Positions 1 through 6,911 of a stretch of 23,777 bases of DNA are shown in pieces. The position numbers were made by a program, and so were the translations under genes. The first letter of the stretch is position 1; every line of letters starts with the position of its first letter. The notes under the pieces were generated by a model. It searched no databases and was not told the origin of the DNA. It was given only the letters and a program-made list of their open reading frames with translations. The DNA comes from a virus. Where the stretch lies: positions 1-23,777 of IMG/VR virus record IMGVR_UViG_3300043465_000726. One strand, 5' to 3'.

Positions 1-564
1 GCGCGCAATAAGCCGGAAGTACACCGTTTCCGAAGTGCCCGTGTCAAACGCCAGCGTGTTGATCGGGAAGTTCGTTCCCATGAAGCTGGCGAACTGCGCG
101 TAGTTGGAAGTCGGAAACAGCGCGCTTTCAATGGGAAGCGTCAGAATCGTGTTGGTCGCGCCGCCCGCAGGGCCGGTCGGGCCGGTGGGGCCGGTAACGG
201 TAGATGCAGCGCCAGTCGGCCCCGTGGGGCCAGTCGGGCCAGTCGGGCCAGTCGGGCCAGTCGGGCCAGTCGGGCCAGTCGGGCCATCAGCGCCACCCGG
301 TCCTGTAGGGCCAGTGACCGTAGAAGCAGCGCCCGTGGGTCCAGTCGGGCCGGTAGCGCCAGTCGGTCCTGTGGGGCCTGTGGGGCCTGTGGGGCCTGTA
401 GCGCCGCCGCCAGGGCCGGTAGGCCCGGTTGGGCCTGTTACGCCACCGCCCCCTAAGCTGGACGCTGGGACGCGGTAAGTGACGCCCGTGCGAGCAATAG
501 GGATCTGGTCAGTACCTACCGCTGCGGTGCCATCCGGCAAATCGCTGATCTTGACACCGCTCAT
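1..564 (-). CDS. Collagen-like phage tail fibre/appendage protein, C-terminus cut by window edge
   Basis: The reading frame from ATG at 564 stays open to the left edge, so at least 188 residues are present and the gene continues outside. The N-terminus ([20 protein letters not shown]) resembles the short particle-anchoring start of many phage fibre and appendage proteins. Residues about 43-130 are Gly-X-Y repeats, mostly Gly-Pro-Thr, as in collagen-like phage fibres that trimerise. A non-repetitive region rich in Phe, Asn and Thr follows and would begin the distal domain. GAGGG upstream of the ATG is a fair ribosome binding site. The gene is the last leftward gene seen after terS, terL and portal. 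Role as an adsorption fibre or virion appendage is inferred from the repeat and from position. The opposite-strand proline/valine ORF over the repeats is an artefact. Confidence 0.8.
   Translation of the reverse strand, partial: MSGVKISDLPDGTAAVGTDQIPIARTGVTYRVPASSLGGGGVTGPTGPTGPGGGATGPTGPTGPTGPTGATGPTGPTGAASTVTGPTGPGGADGPTGPTGPTGPTGPTGPTGPTGPTGAASTVTGPTGPTGPAGGATNTILTLPIESALFPTSNYAQFASFMGTNFPINTLAFDTGTSETVYFRLIAR
229..282. repeat. Six perfect tandem copies of a 9-bp unit in the collagen-like gene
   Basis: The unit GCCAGTCGG is repeated six times without error. Each copy encodes one Gly-Pro-Thr triplet on the minus strand. A second tract of related 9-bp units (GGGCCTGTG type) lies at 365-400. 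Nine is a multiple of three, so copy-number change would alter collagen length without breaking the frame. Confidence 0.9.
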
Positions 565-632
565 AGAAAACCCTCAATGCTCACGTTAGACCGTTCTAAA
601 CAGCTTAATTTTAACCTGTTCAGCAGCCACTC

Positions 633-2684
633 TTATAAAAGCGCCTCGCCTCGGTTCATGTCGCCGCTAATCAAATCCCCGGTCTCGATAGCCGCCGCCA
701 GTGTGCCGCGTATGATGTCCTGAATCTGATCCTCGGTCATGCCCGCCTGCGTGGCGCTGATGCGCTTCGTCTCGGCGTCGTACTTCTTGATCTCCAGTTC
801 CTGGGCTTCCATCGACTGCTGCACGCCCTTGAGCATCTGGTGCATCTGGTCAAGTTCCTGCGACATCGCCTGCATCTGCTGTTCAGCGGCCTGGAGCGCA
901 GGCGACTTGTCATTGTCCTCGGTAAGTTTAGGATCAATAGTCTTGGCGAGGCGTTGAGATAGCTCCTGCGCTCCAGGCCAGTCCATGTGCTTGACGAACA
1001 GGTCGCCAGCAATAGCCCACAGTTCGGGATTGCCCTGCAACAGGTTGCCCATGCTCTCAAGGGCTTCCTGCCGCTTGGTCATGTACGACGGGCCGGTAGT
1101 GACCCTAACATCGTACTTACCCACGCCGGGGTTGTATATCTTGGCAATCAAGATGCCATTTTCGTCCTGTATTCGGCGTACCGGAACCGGCTGAGACGGG
1201 TCGATCTGCACGGCGCTTGTCTCGCCATCAAGACCGACAATTCGTGCCACCCGCTGGGTGTCGTAGATTTTCGGGATGAGATCCACAATCTGACGGGTGA
1301 CATAGCGCACGGCGCGGGCCAGGTTATCCACATAGTGATAAGTGCCCGTGTCCGTCTGTCTTTCGCGGGCCAAAATGGCTTTGCCCGAGCGTTCGTTGCT
1401 GGTCGCCCCGAGCGAGGAGTCGTACTGCCCGGTGGTCGATTTGATGTCGTCTGAGGCGCCTGCTTTCGCGTTCAGCAGACCAGACGAGGCCATCGGAGGC
1501 TGCGAGCGCGCCGGTAGCGGCAGCACCGCGCCTTGGCCGTCCGTTACGTCCGGGTTGACCTCCAGATACGGCCAGTTGGTCGTATTGGCGGTCTTCCACT
1601 GGTGTTCGTACCCTTCAAACTGCCCGCCGTAGCCGATAAACGGCGCTTTGGGCGCCAGCGCGAGCATTTCCGCTTCCTGGCTGACCCAGTAGTTGTACAT
1701 CCGCTGGGCGTCCTTGGCGTTTCGCACCAGCCCGCTGACGTAAATGCGCCCATCGACCTCAAACTCGTTGCCGACCACGCGCACGACGGGAATCCACTTG
1801 CCCGCCCAGTCGCTCTCCTCCAGCACCTCAAAACCGTTAATCTTGCACCACTTCACCTTGCGCCGGTCCGCTTCGCGCGACCGCACAGGCGTCATCCCCA
1901 TCATTTCCATCTGCTTGGCTTCGGGCGATCCCTTGAACGCCGTCTCGCCGTTGGGGTACTGGTGCAGGGTTTCGCTGTCCTGCTCGATGTAGAAGTATTC
2001 CGCAATGCGGACGGTGGATTCCGTAATCCACTGGCTCAGAGACTGATCCCCGATGCCTACCTGCTGGATTGACGACACGGGCGCCGCTTTCGGGTACATG
2101 CGCTCAAAGTCGTCCTTCAACACATCCTGCGTGATGAAACACCACTTGGCGTCCGACCCGCACGGATCCTGAACCGTAGGGTCCATGTACACGCTGAACG
2201 AGTTGCGGACGCGCGCGATGCGGATGTCCTGATCGAACGTGTTGTCGTCGCAGTACTCGGTCAGGATGCGGACGTACCCCTCCCCGTAGGTGACCTGGTT
2301 CTCGCACGCGGTGTCGTAGGCCACATCGGCGTCTGACATGTACTCAATATGCCGGACGATGCCGTCCAGTATTTCCGCCATTTCGATGTCGGCGGCGTCG
2401 TCCACAGGAATGACTTTGCCCGCTGGGCGGTTTTGACGCTGGTCATTGGTGACCTGCTTGATGTGCTGGGGGAGCTTGTTGATCGTCAGGCACGGGCGCG
2501 CGTTGATCGTCTGCCCCTGGATCGACCCGCGTGTCTGTAGTACGTCAGCCGGCCACTGCCACTGATTGTCGGGCGAGCCGGCGGCAAAGCGCAGGTCATC
2601 CATCTGATCTTCGCGGCTCTCGGACAGAGCCGAGATCGCCATCATCAGACGTTTACGGGCGACCGATAACAGGTCTTTGTGCAT
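633..2684 (-). CDS. Portal protein, P22-like
   Basis: The 683-residue product fits the P22-type portal family in size and order. An N-terminal helical region (SVARKRLMMAISALSESRED) is followed by the wing/stem core, with the portal-like stretch GYEHQWKTANTTNWPYLEVN. A long charged helical, coiled-coil C-terminus (EQQMQAMSQELDQMHQMLKG) could form the barrel of podovirus portals. Portals form the dodecameric ring at the capsid vertex through which DNA is packaged and ejected, and where terminase docks. The ATG at 2684 overlaps the terL stop as TGATG, which implies translational coupling. An in-frame TTG at 2699 would add five residues and is less likely. The position directly after terL supports the call. 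Family assignment is by recognition, not by a search. Confidence 0.88.
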   Translation of the reverse strand: MHKDLLSVARKRLMMAISALSESREDQMDDLRFAAGSPDNQWQWPADVLQTRGSIQGQTINARPCLTINKLPQHIKQVTNDQRQNRPAGKVIPVDDAADIEMAEILDGIVRHIEYMSDADVAYDTACENQVTYGEGYVRILTEYCDDNTFDQDIRIARVRNSFSVYMDPTVQDPCGSDAKWCFITQDVLKDDFERMYPKAAPVSSIQQVGIGDQSLSQWITESTVRIAEYFYIEQDSETLHQYPNGETAFKGSPEAKQMEMMGMTPVRSREADRRKVKWCKINGFEVLEESDWAGKWIPVVRVVGNEFEVDGRIYVSGLVRNAKDAQRMYNYWVSQEAEMLALAPKAPFIGYGGQFEGYEHQWKTANTTNWPYLEVNPDVTDGQGAVLPLPARSQPPMASSGLLNAKAGASDDIKSTTGQYDSSLGATSNERSGKAILARERQTDTGTYHYVDNLARAVRYVTRQIVDLIPKIYDTQRVARIVGLDGETSAVQIDPSQPVPVRRIQDENGILIAKIYNPGVGKYDVRVTTGPSYMTKRQEALESMGNLLQGNPELWAIAGDLFVKHMDWPGAQELSQRLAKTIDPKLTEDNDKSPALQAAEQQMQAMSQELDQMHQMLKGVQQSMEAQELEIKKYDAETKRISATQAGMTEDQIQDIIRGTLAAAIETGDLISGDMNRGEALL

Positions 2685-4204
2685 CAACTGCCCATCCAAC
2701 TATTGACCACTTGTCCAGAATACGCACGCCGCGCACCCTTGACTGTAGCCTGCCTAGACGCTACAGGATACGCGAATGTTACCGCAATAGCATCCGCAGC
2801 GTCTGGAGAGGCCAATCCACGCGCCCGCATGTCCTTTTTGGCCTCCAATTGGATGGCCCCGGACGAATTCAGCTTCTGGTGCGGCCCCGTAAAGTCCGAT
2901 TTTAGCCGTCTGTCGGTCGGAATTGACGCATTTTTGAGCCAATCCTTCATCAAACCCCACAATTCGGCCCGTTTGTTCATGTAGACGACCGGATTCTTGG
3001 CTTTCCAGCCGAAATTGACCCCTCGGACCTTGTACCGCTGCTCGTTTAGCCGGTCGAGGATGCCGTAGCCCAGCCCGCCCTCGTCTATTACGGTCAGGGT
3101 GGGCTTGTACTCCTCAATCGCCTCGATGATCCGGCCCACCGTGGTCATCGTGTCGTCGCCCTGGTACCGTTTGATCGCGATCAGGTCCCGCCCCCGCCGC
3201 ACCGCCAGCACGGTCGAGTCCAGCCCTGAGCGCGCCGGGTCGATCCCCAGCACGATGGCCGCGTTCTCATCCTTATATGAGGGCCGCTTCATCGCGTCAT
3301 CGACCAGTTGCGGGTTGATGAACTGATCGTCCCCTGCCGCCGGGAACTCCCCGTACACCTCCATGCGCGCCTGCGGGCTGTCCTCGCCGTGTTCGGCGAT
3401 GATCTGCTCATAGATGTTCTTGTCCGTGTCCTCGACGGTGCGGGCGTCGATGTTTCGGGTGTTCCAGAAGTCCCGTTTGGCGTTGAAGCACTCGTAGAAG
3501 TACCCCTGATTGCGTCGCGGGTTGCTGAACGCGAACCAGTACCGGTGCAGCACGTTCTCCGTGAAGAAACCCGCCCCGACCGACCAGATGGCGTCCGGGA
3601 TACCGGAGGCCTCATCGAACACCAGCATCATGCCGTCGTGGTTGTGCGCGCCCGCATACGAGTCCGGGTTCTCCTCGCTCCAGAGCTTCCCCTCCGCAGC
3701 CCAGTAGCGCGTTCCCTTCTTCAGGTCGCGCTCCACGATGTCCGTCAGCCACTGCGCCGGCGTCAGCTTGGTCGCCGAGATCTCCCACCAGTGCGCGTTC
3801 AGGATCATCGTGGACCACTTGGCCAGTTCGCCCCAGGTCACCGAGCGTAGCTGCGCCTCGCTGTTGGCGCTGACGATCACCGTCCCGCCGATGCGCGTCG
3901 TGAGGAACCACAGGATCAGCCACGCCACCAGCGCCGACTTCCCGATGCCGCGTCCCGAGGCGACCGCCTCGCGCAGCGCCTGCATGTCCACCTGGCCCTT
4001 GTTCTTGGCGATGTGCTGAGCCACGCTCCGCAGGACGTCCCGTTGCCACTTGCGCGGCCCTTTGAACTTCGCCAGCGGGGTGTTGGGCTGACCCCACGGG
4101 AACGAGAACAGCACAAACGCTTCCGGGTCGTCCGCGATCTTCGGCGACCACAGGCGCGCCATCAGCGCCTGCTCGTCCTCAGCGGAGTAGATTGGTTTCT
4201 GCAT
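2684..4204 (-). CDS. terL: Terminase large subunit (packaging ATPase/nuclease)
   Basis: The 506-residue protein has the two domains of a phage DNA-packaging motor. The ATPase carries a Walker A motif GRGIGKS at residues 84-90 and a Walker B motif MLVFDEAS at 193-200 with the catalytic Glu198. The RNase H-like nuclease has acidic residues at D322 (GIDPARSG), D374 (TVIDEGG) and D468/D471 (SPDAADAIA). The protein binds the portal, is recruited by the small subunit, translocates DNA into the prohead and cuts the concatemer. Its start overlaps the upstream stop as TAATG, and its stop overlaps the portal start. The length is normal for the family and no key motif is missing. Confidence 0.95.
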   Translation of the reverse strand: MQKPIYSAEDEQALMARLWSPKIADDPEAFVLFSFPWGQPNTPLAKFKGPRKWQRDVLRSVAQHIAKNKGQVDMQALREAVASGRGIGKSALVAWLILWFLTTRIGGTVIVSANSEAQLRSVTWGELAKWSTMILNAHWWEISATKLTPAQWLTDIVERDLKKGTRYWAAEGKLWSEENPDSYAGAHNHDGMMLVFDEASGIPDAIWSVGAGFFTENVLHRYWFAFSNPRRNQGYFYECFNAKRDFWNTRNIDARTVEDTDKNIYEQIIAEHGEDSPQARMEVYGEFPAAGDDQFINPQLVDDAMKRPSYKDENAAIVLGIDPARSGLDSTVLAVRRGRDLIAIKRYQGDDTMTTVGRIIEAIEEYKPTLTVIDEGGLGYGILDRLNEQRYKVRGVNFGWKAKNPVVYMNKRAELWGLMKDWLKNASIPTDRRLKSDFTGPHQKLNSSGAIQLEAKKDMRARGLASPDAADAIAVTFAYPVASRQATVKGARRAYSGQVVNSWMGS

Positions 4205-4989
4205 TAGTCAGTATCGGGCGTGTTAATCGAACGCGGTGCGTAGACTTCTTTAATGTTGTGTGGGGCTAACCTAATTTCGCGTCCGTTTGGCAGCCTAACA
4301 ATAGGCGCTCGCGCGGTGCCGGCGGTCTTGTTCTGAAGCACATGCGTGCCTACGACTACGCCTTCGCGTATGTCCTCATTAAACCCGTGTTGAAACTTGA
4401 TTTTGGTGCCTACAGGAATAACCGACATGTTTTCAAATACCGGGCGAGCGGTATTTAACATAGTTTTTGCTCTTTCAGCGTTATAAGTAATGTCTTCTAA
4501 CGGCTTTAACCTAGCAAAAAGTTCATCGTAAGTAATTTTGTTTTCGCGTGCCATTTTCCACAAGTCAAGTTTCATGGCGTTTGCGCGTTCTGGCGATATA
4601 GGCGGAAATTTTTTATCTACGTTGAGCATGTCGGGCGCTCGCCCACCAGGCCGCAGCGGCAGCATCTCGCCCGCAACTTCGCCAAACCCCAGCGGGCCGC
4701 TCTTGGCGCGGCGCGCAGTGTCGCGCAGGACGTTGCCGATCAGCGCAGGGTTACGCATCAACTCGCGCATTCCGCGCAGCGTGTTAGTGGCATACGCACG
4801 CGGGTCTGACACCAGCGCCTGCACATCTTGCAGTTGCGTAACGGCGCCGCGCCCAAGCCCCGCCGATACGTTTTCTAGCTGCTGTCGTATGCCAAGCGGA
4901 GGTGCGTATTCTGGCGTGCGCGCAGTAGGGTCAGGCACGCTGTTATAGAGCGCGTTGTAATTGTTAGGCGCAATTCGGTTAGTCGGCAT
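4204..4989 (-). CDS. Unknown protein encoded between terS and terL
   Basis: I do not recognise this 261-residue protein. The N-terminal half is helical and has a proline-rich start followed by GLGRGAVTQLQDVQALVSDP and GEVAGEMLPLRPGGRAPD, a style seen in phage virion-associated and polyvalent proteins. The C-terminal part (about residues 195-255, including VPVGTKIKF-like, GVVVGTHVL and VRLPNGREIRLAPHNIKEVY stretches) looks like a small beta domain. It overlaps the terS end by 11 nt and the terL start by 1 nt (TAATG). By eye the DNA for the C-terminal half (about 4204-4620) is clearly more AT-rich than the terminase genes on either side, which suggests a separately acquired segment. A packaging accessory or virion-carried protein is possible from position only. 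Confidence 0.75.
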   Translation of the reverse strand: MPTNRIAPNNYNALYNSVPDPTARTPEYAPPLGIRQQLENVSAGLGRGAVTQLQDVQALVSDPRAYATNTLRGMRELMRNPALIGNVLRDTARRAKSGPLGFGEVAGEMLPLRPGGRAPDMLNVDKKFPPISPERANAMKLDLWKMARENKITYDELFARLKPLEDITYNAERAKTMLNTARPVFENMSVIPVGTKIKFQHGFNEDIREGVVVGTHVLQNKTAGTARAPIVRLPNGREIRLAPHNIKEVYAPRSINTPDTD

Positions 4990-5374
4990 AGGTATGCTCT
5001 ATTAGTCGCCCTTGCGCTTGCTCCAGCGCCGTGATGACGCTGATCTGCTGCGATACGTCGATCTGCACTTGTTGCTTGGCGACCCAGCCGTGCTGGTGCT
5101 TCAGGATCTCCAGCGCCATCTTGGCGTCGCCGTTGTTGGCGGCTTCGTGCAGCACGTTCGACAACCGGCGCTCGCCGTCAGCGCGCCCCTTCAGTTCGGC
5201 CATCTCCGCCAGCGGGTCCAGTTCCTTCAGCCTGCGGTACTCGACGGGCAGGAACCCGGAGGCCAGCGCCAGCGAGTCCCCTTTCAGCCCCAAGGTGGCC
5301 GAGGCATAGATGCGCTCAAGGTTCGCTTCGGTCGCGCGCACTTCGCGCACTGTCAAAGGAAGTGATTTGAACAT
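4979..5374 (-). CDS. terS: Terminase small subunit (putative)
   Basis: The 131-residue protein is almost wholly helical. It has a basic N-terminal part likely to include a DNA-binding fold (ASATLGLKGDSLALASGFLP), then a helical segment (NNGDAKMALEILKHQHGW) and a Gln-rich C-terminal oligomerisation-type region (VQIDVSQQISVITALEQAQG). This matches the size and style of small terminases, which form rings that recognise the packaging site and hand DNA to TerL. It is the first leftward gene after the large intergenic region and sits one gene upstream of terL. There is no good Shine-Dalgarno; the region just upstream of the ATG is an inverted repeat with a T-run. Assignment rests on recognition of the family style plus position. 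Confidence 0.78.
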   Translation of the reverse strand: MFKSLPLTVREVRATEANLERIYASATLGLKGDSLALASGFLPVEYRRLKELDPLAEMAELKGRADGERRLSNVLHEAANNGDAKMALEILKHQHGWVAKQQVQIDVSQQISVITALEQAQGRLIEHTYAD

Positions 5375-5375
5375 G

Positions 5376-5392
5376 TTTGGTAGATTACCAAA
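5376..5392. promoter_or_regulatory. Perfect 7-bp inverted repeat touching the terS start codon
   Basis: TTTGGTA and TACCAAA flank a 3-nt centre, and the repeat begins 1 nt upstream of the terS ATG. On the minus strand a run of T residues precedes it. It occupies the place where a Shine-Dalgarno should be. An operator, or a translation-controlling hairpin for terS, is inference. Confidence 0.5.
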
Positions 5393-5457
5393 AAAAATTG
5401 TGCTTGGGGGCTGTACCGCTGATGGCCCGATGCCAAGGCCCTCCCCCCCCCACCCTC

Positions 5458-5495
5458 GTTACGTTATTACATACTATGGTACGCTATAACGTAAC
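5458..5495. promoter_or_regulatory. Perfect 10-bp inverted repeat with 18-nt centre
   Basis: The arms GTTACGTTAT (5458-5467) and ATAACGTAAC (5486-5495) match exactly. The wide AT-rich centre and lack of a T-run argue against a terminator and fit a dimeric repressor or activator site for the divergent region. Confidence 0.5.
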
Positions 5496-5506
5496 AGCCT
5501 GGTGCC

Positions 5507-5534
5507 CGGCATGGGGGCGCGCGGCATGGGGGCG
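5507..5534. repeat. Two 13-bp direct repeats
   Basis: CGGCATGGGGGCG occurs at 5507-5519 and 5522-5534, with a degenerate related copy near 5557-5566. They lie just ahead of the 40-bp duplication. Confidence 0.7.
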
Positions 5535-5570
5535 TAGGCGCGCAGGCTAGTGGCGCGCGGCATGGCCACG

Positions 5571-5650
5571 ATTCCCATGATTCCCATGGCCATTTGGTCG
5601 CTGAACCGGAATTCCCAAGATTCCCATGGCCATTTGGTCGCTGAACCGGG
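5571..5650. repeat. Tandem 40-bp duplication
   Basis: Units 5571-5610 and 5611-5650 are head to tail and differ at only two positions (5578/5618 and 5610/5650). Each starts with two ATTCCCA boxes 9 bp apart and then carries the palindrome CCATGG and the shared tail GGTCGCTGAACCGG. Short spurious ORFs over this region on both strands reflect the repeat. Confidence 0.92.
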
Positions 5651-5923
5651 TTTGCGGTCTGTCGGGCTGCTGGCTGGCTGGCTGGCTGGCCAATTATTCC
5701 CATTATTCCCATATTCCCATGGGAAAAAAAGTCATGCGGGGAGACACGCACCAAGATGGTGCAGACGCCGCGCTCCAAGGGAAGCTGTACGGATATACAG
5801 TATATATATAAATTTTCCTTTTTCTACTAGCTAACAAAACCATAGGAATATAGGAATTTAGGGTCTAAGCCATTGATTTTGCGGCCGCAAATCATGGCCA
5901 CGCATGCGGCAAACCATGGGAAT
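5571..5923. repeat. Iteron-like ATTCCCAT boxes
   Basis: The 8-mer ATTCCCAT is found at 5571, 5580, 5620, 5696, 5705 and 5713, with a variant ATTCCCAA at 5611. Neighbouring copies are 8 or 9 bp apart. The reverse complement occurs at 5916-5923, and a one-mismatch inverted form ATAGGAAT occurs in tandem at 5842-5857. The AT-rich stretch 5797-5820 lies between the direct and inverted groups. This is the typical layout of initiator-binding iterons, but no dedicated initiator gene is obvious next to it. Confidence 0.6.
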
Positions 5924-5952
5924 CCGCACCGTGGTCATCATGTCGAAAGGTG

Positions 5953-5980
5953 TTGCACAGTCTGACAGACGTGCTAATCT
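5953..5980 (+). promoter_or_regulatory. Possible promoter of the early operon
   Basis: TTGCAC at 5953-5958 and TAATCT at 5975-5980 are separated by 16 bp and lie 30 bp before the first early gene. Both hexamers match sigma70 consensus only in part. Position is the main support. Confidence 0.3.
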
Positions 5981-6010
5981 TACCCCGTCGGACACATACA
6001 CGGAGCGAAC

Positions 6011-6205
6011 ATGAACAAGTCAGAAACGCGGGAATTCACGAAGCTGGTTACGGTCGCCAAGTCACACCCTGACTATGCCGCGCGCGGGCTGGCAGCGTTG
6101 CATCGCGCGGCCATGCGAAACAGCACGAAGGCAACCATTGACGCGGCCATCGCGCAGTACCAGTTGGCCGCGCACCTGACGCGCGTCAACGGCAGCTGGA
6201 TCTAA
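6011..6205 (+). CDS. Small early protein, unknown
   Basis: This 64-residue basic, helical protein (MNKSETREFTKLVTVAKSHP) has no motif I recognise. It is the first gene of the rightward operon. GGAG, seven bases before the ATG, is a clear ribosome binding site. The leader CACGGAGCGAAC and the first codons ATGAACAAG are repeated at the next gene. It is a likely early host-interaction protein by position only. Confidence 0.7.
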   Translation: MNKSETREFTKLVTVAKSHPDYAARGLAALHRAAMRNSTKATIDAAIAQYQLAAHLTRVNGSWI

Positions 6206-6212
6206 CGCTAGC

Positions 6213-6234
6213 GGCGCCCCGCCTACGGGGCGCC
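6213..6234 (+). other. Intergenic GC-rich hairpin 1 of early operon
   Basis: GGCGCCCCG and CGGGGCGCC form a perfect 9-bp stem around the loop CCTA, 7 nt after the stop codon of the first gene. No T-run follows, so a simple intrinsic terminator is unlikely. An mRNA-stabilising or attenuating structure is possible. Confidence 0.65.
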
Positions 6235-6265
6235 CATCCCACACACAGACACGGAGCGAACGAAC

Positions 6266-6439
6266 ATGAACAAGCGAAGCCCCGAATACAAAGCCTTGCG
6301 GCAGACCTTCAAGGTCTACTTTTCTGACCTTCAGGACGACGCTCGCAAGGAAGGCTACTCGGTATCCCGAACTGATGAATGGGAGCGTTTCGTAGCGGCG
6401 CACCTTGAGCAACTGTCCGACGATATCCGCAATTCGTAA
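6266..6439 (+). CDS. Small early protein, unknown
   Basis: This 57-residue ORF begins MNKRSPEYKALRQTFKVYFS and ends LEQLSDDIRNS. It is helical and rich in charged residues. The ribosome binding site lies in CACGGAGCGAAC, a copy of the leader of the preceding gene with an extra GAAC before the ATG. There is no recognisable domain. It fits snugly between the first hairpin and the next gene. Confidence 0.68.
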   Translation: MNKRSPEYKALRQTFKVYFSDLQDDARKEGYSVSRTDEWERFVAAHLEQLSDDIRNS

Positions 6440-6456
6440 CCCGGAGCACACAGAAC

Positions 6457-6852
6457 ATGATCACAGACACACTTGCAGACGCAGCCCGTGCCGCAGCCGA
6501 CGCAGCAGCCGACGCAGCCACGGGTGACGTAGAGACGGCATACGTCCAAGCGTATGCGCTCGCCTACGCGTTGGAAGCGCTGGAGGTGCCGACGGCTGGC
6601 ATGTCCTACGATGACATGGCCGTAGAGCTGGCTTGCATGGCTCAGGACGTAGACGGTCGCGACGGTCGGCCGGAAGAGGTCACGGAGAATTGTCACATCA
6701 TCGCTCAGTCGCTAATCGGGCACCTCAAAAGCCAGCTCACGCCGGAACAGCGTGGGTACACGTTGGTTGAAATTTCCGCGTTGCATGACTGCGCGGTAGA
6801 GCACGACGGCGCTGAAGATTGGTTGACGGACGCTGCTGGCATCGGCGGTTAG
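6457..6852 (+). CDS. Acidic early protein, unknown
   Basis: The 131-residue product has an alanine/aspartate-rich N-terminus (ADAARAAADAAADAATGDVE) and a more globular second half (CHIIAQSLIGHLKSQLTPEQ). It is strongly acidic. Acidic early phage proteins sometimes act as DNA mimics, but nothing here proves that. GGAG lies 11 nt before the ATG. The stop codon is followed directly by the second conserved hairpin. Confidence 0.72.
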   Translation: MITDTLADAARAAADAAADAATGDVETAYVQAYALAYALEALEVPTAGMSYDDMAVELACMAQDVDGRDGRPEEVTENCHIIAQSLIGHLKSQLTPEQRGYTLVEISALHDCAVEHDGAEDWLTDAAGIGG

Positions 6853-6887
6853 CCTCATGCGTCGCCTACCGGCGGCGCATCGGGATA
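6853..6887 (+). other. Conserved intergenic hairpin 2 (CCTCATGCG...GCATCGGGATA)
   Basis: The stem pairs 6857-6866 with 6871-6880 (ten pairs, one of them G-U) around the loop TACC. Its flanks CCT-C and CGGGATA recur around hairpin 3 while the inner stem differs. It begins directly after the stop codon of the upstream gene and is not followed by a T-run. Confidence 0.75.
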
Positions 6888-6911
6888 CCCACCAAACGAA
6901 GGTAACGTGAA

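Larger units (their letters stand above)
5375..6010. other. Gene-free divergent control region; candidate origin or packaging site
   Basis: This 636-bp stretch separates leftward packaging genes from rightward early genes and has no convincing gene. In order it holds an inverted repeat at the terS start, a C-rich run near 5441-5452, a 10-bp inverted repeat (5458-5495), two 13-bp direct repeats (5507-5519 and 5522-5534), a tandem 40-bp duplication (5571-5650), a (TGGC)5 run (5671-5690), a second cluster of ATTCCCAT boxes (5696-5720), an AT-rich block (about 5790-5870), inverted variants of the box, and a weak promoter (5953-5980). Clustered iterons next to an AT-rich block resemble theta-type origins. 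The neighbouring terS gene equally allows a packaging recognition site. Which one applies cannot be decided from sequence alone. Confidence 0.6.

Noticed and set aside
104-478. Plus-strand proline/valine repeat ORF
   Set aside because: It is the antisense of the Gly-Pro-Thr collagen repeats in the minus-strand fibre gene, which has a proper start, ribosome binding site and fibre-like N-terminus.
590-625. Weak dyads between portal and fibre genes
   Set aside because: The stems are only 5 bp and have no T-run; too weak to call a terminator.
5571-5650. Possible CRISPR repeats
   Set aside because: There are only two copies, directly adjoining with no spacer of normal length, and no cas genes. 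A tandem duplication explains them.
5467-5834. Overlapping ORFs on both strands in the repeat-rich region, and a 30-codon ATG frame at 5719-5811
   Set aside because: They follow the 40-bp and TGGC repeats, have low-complexity products, no ribosome binding sites and no domains.
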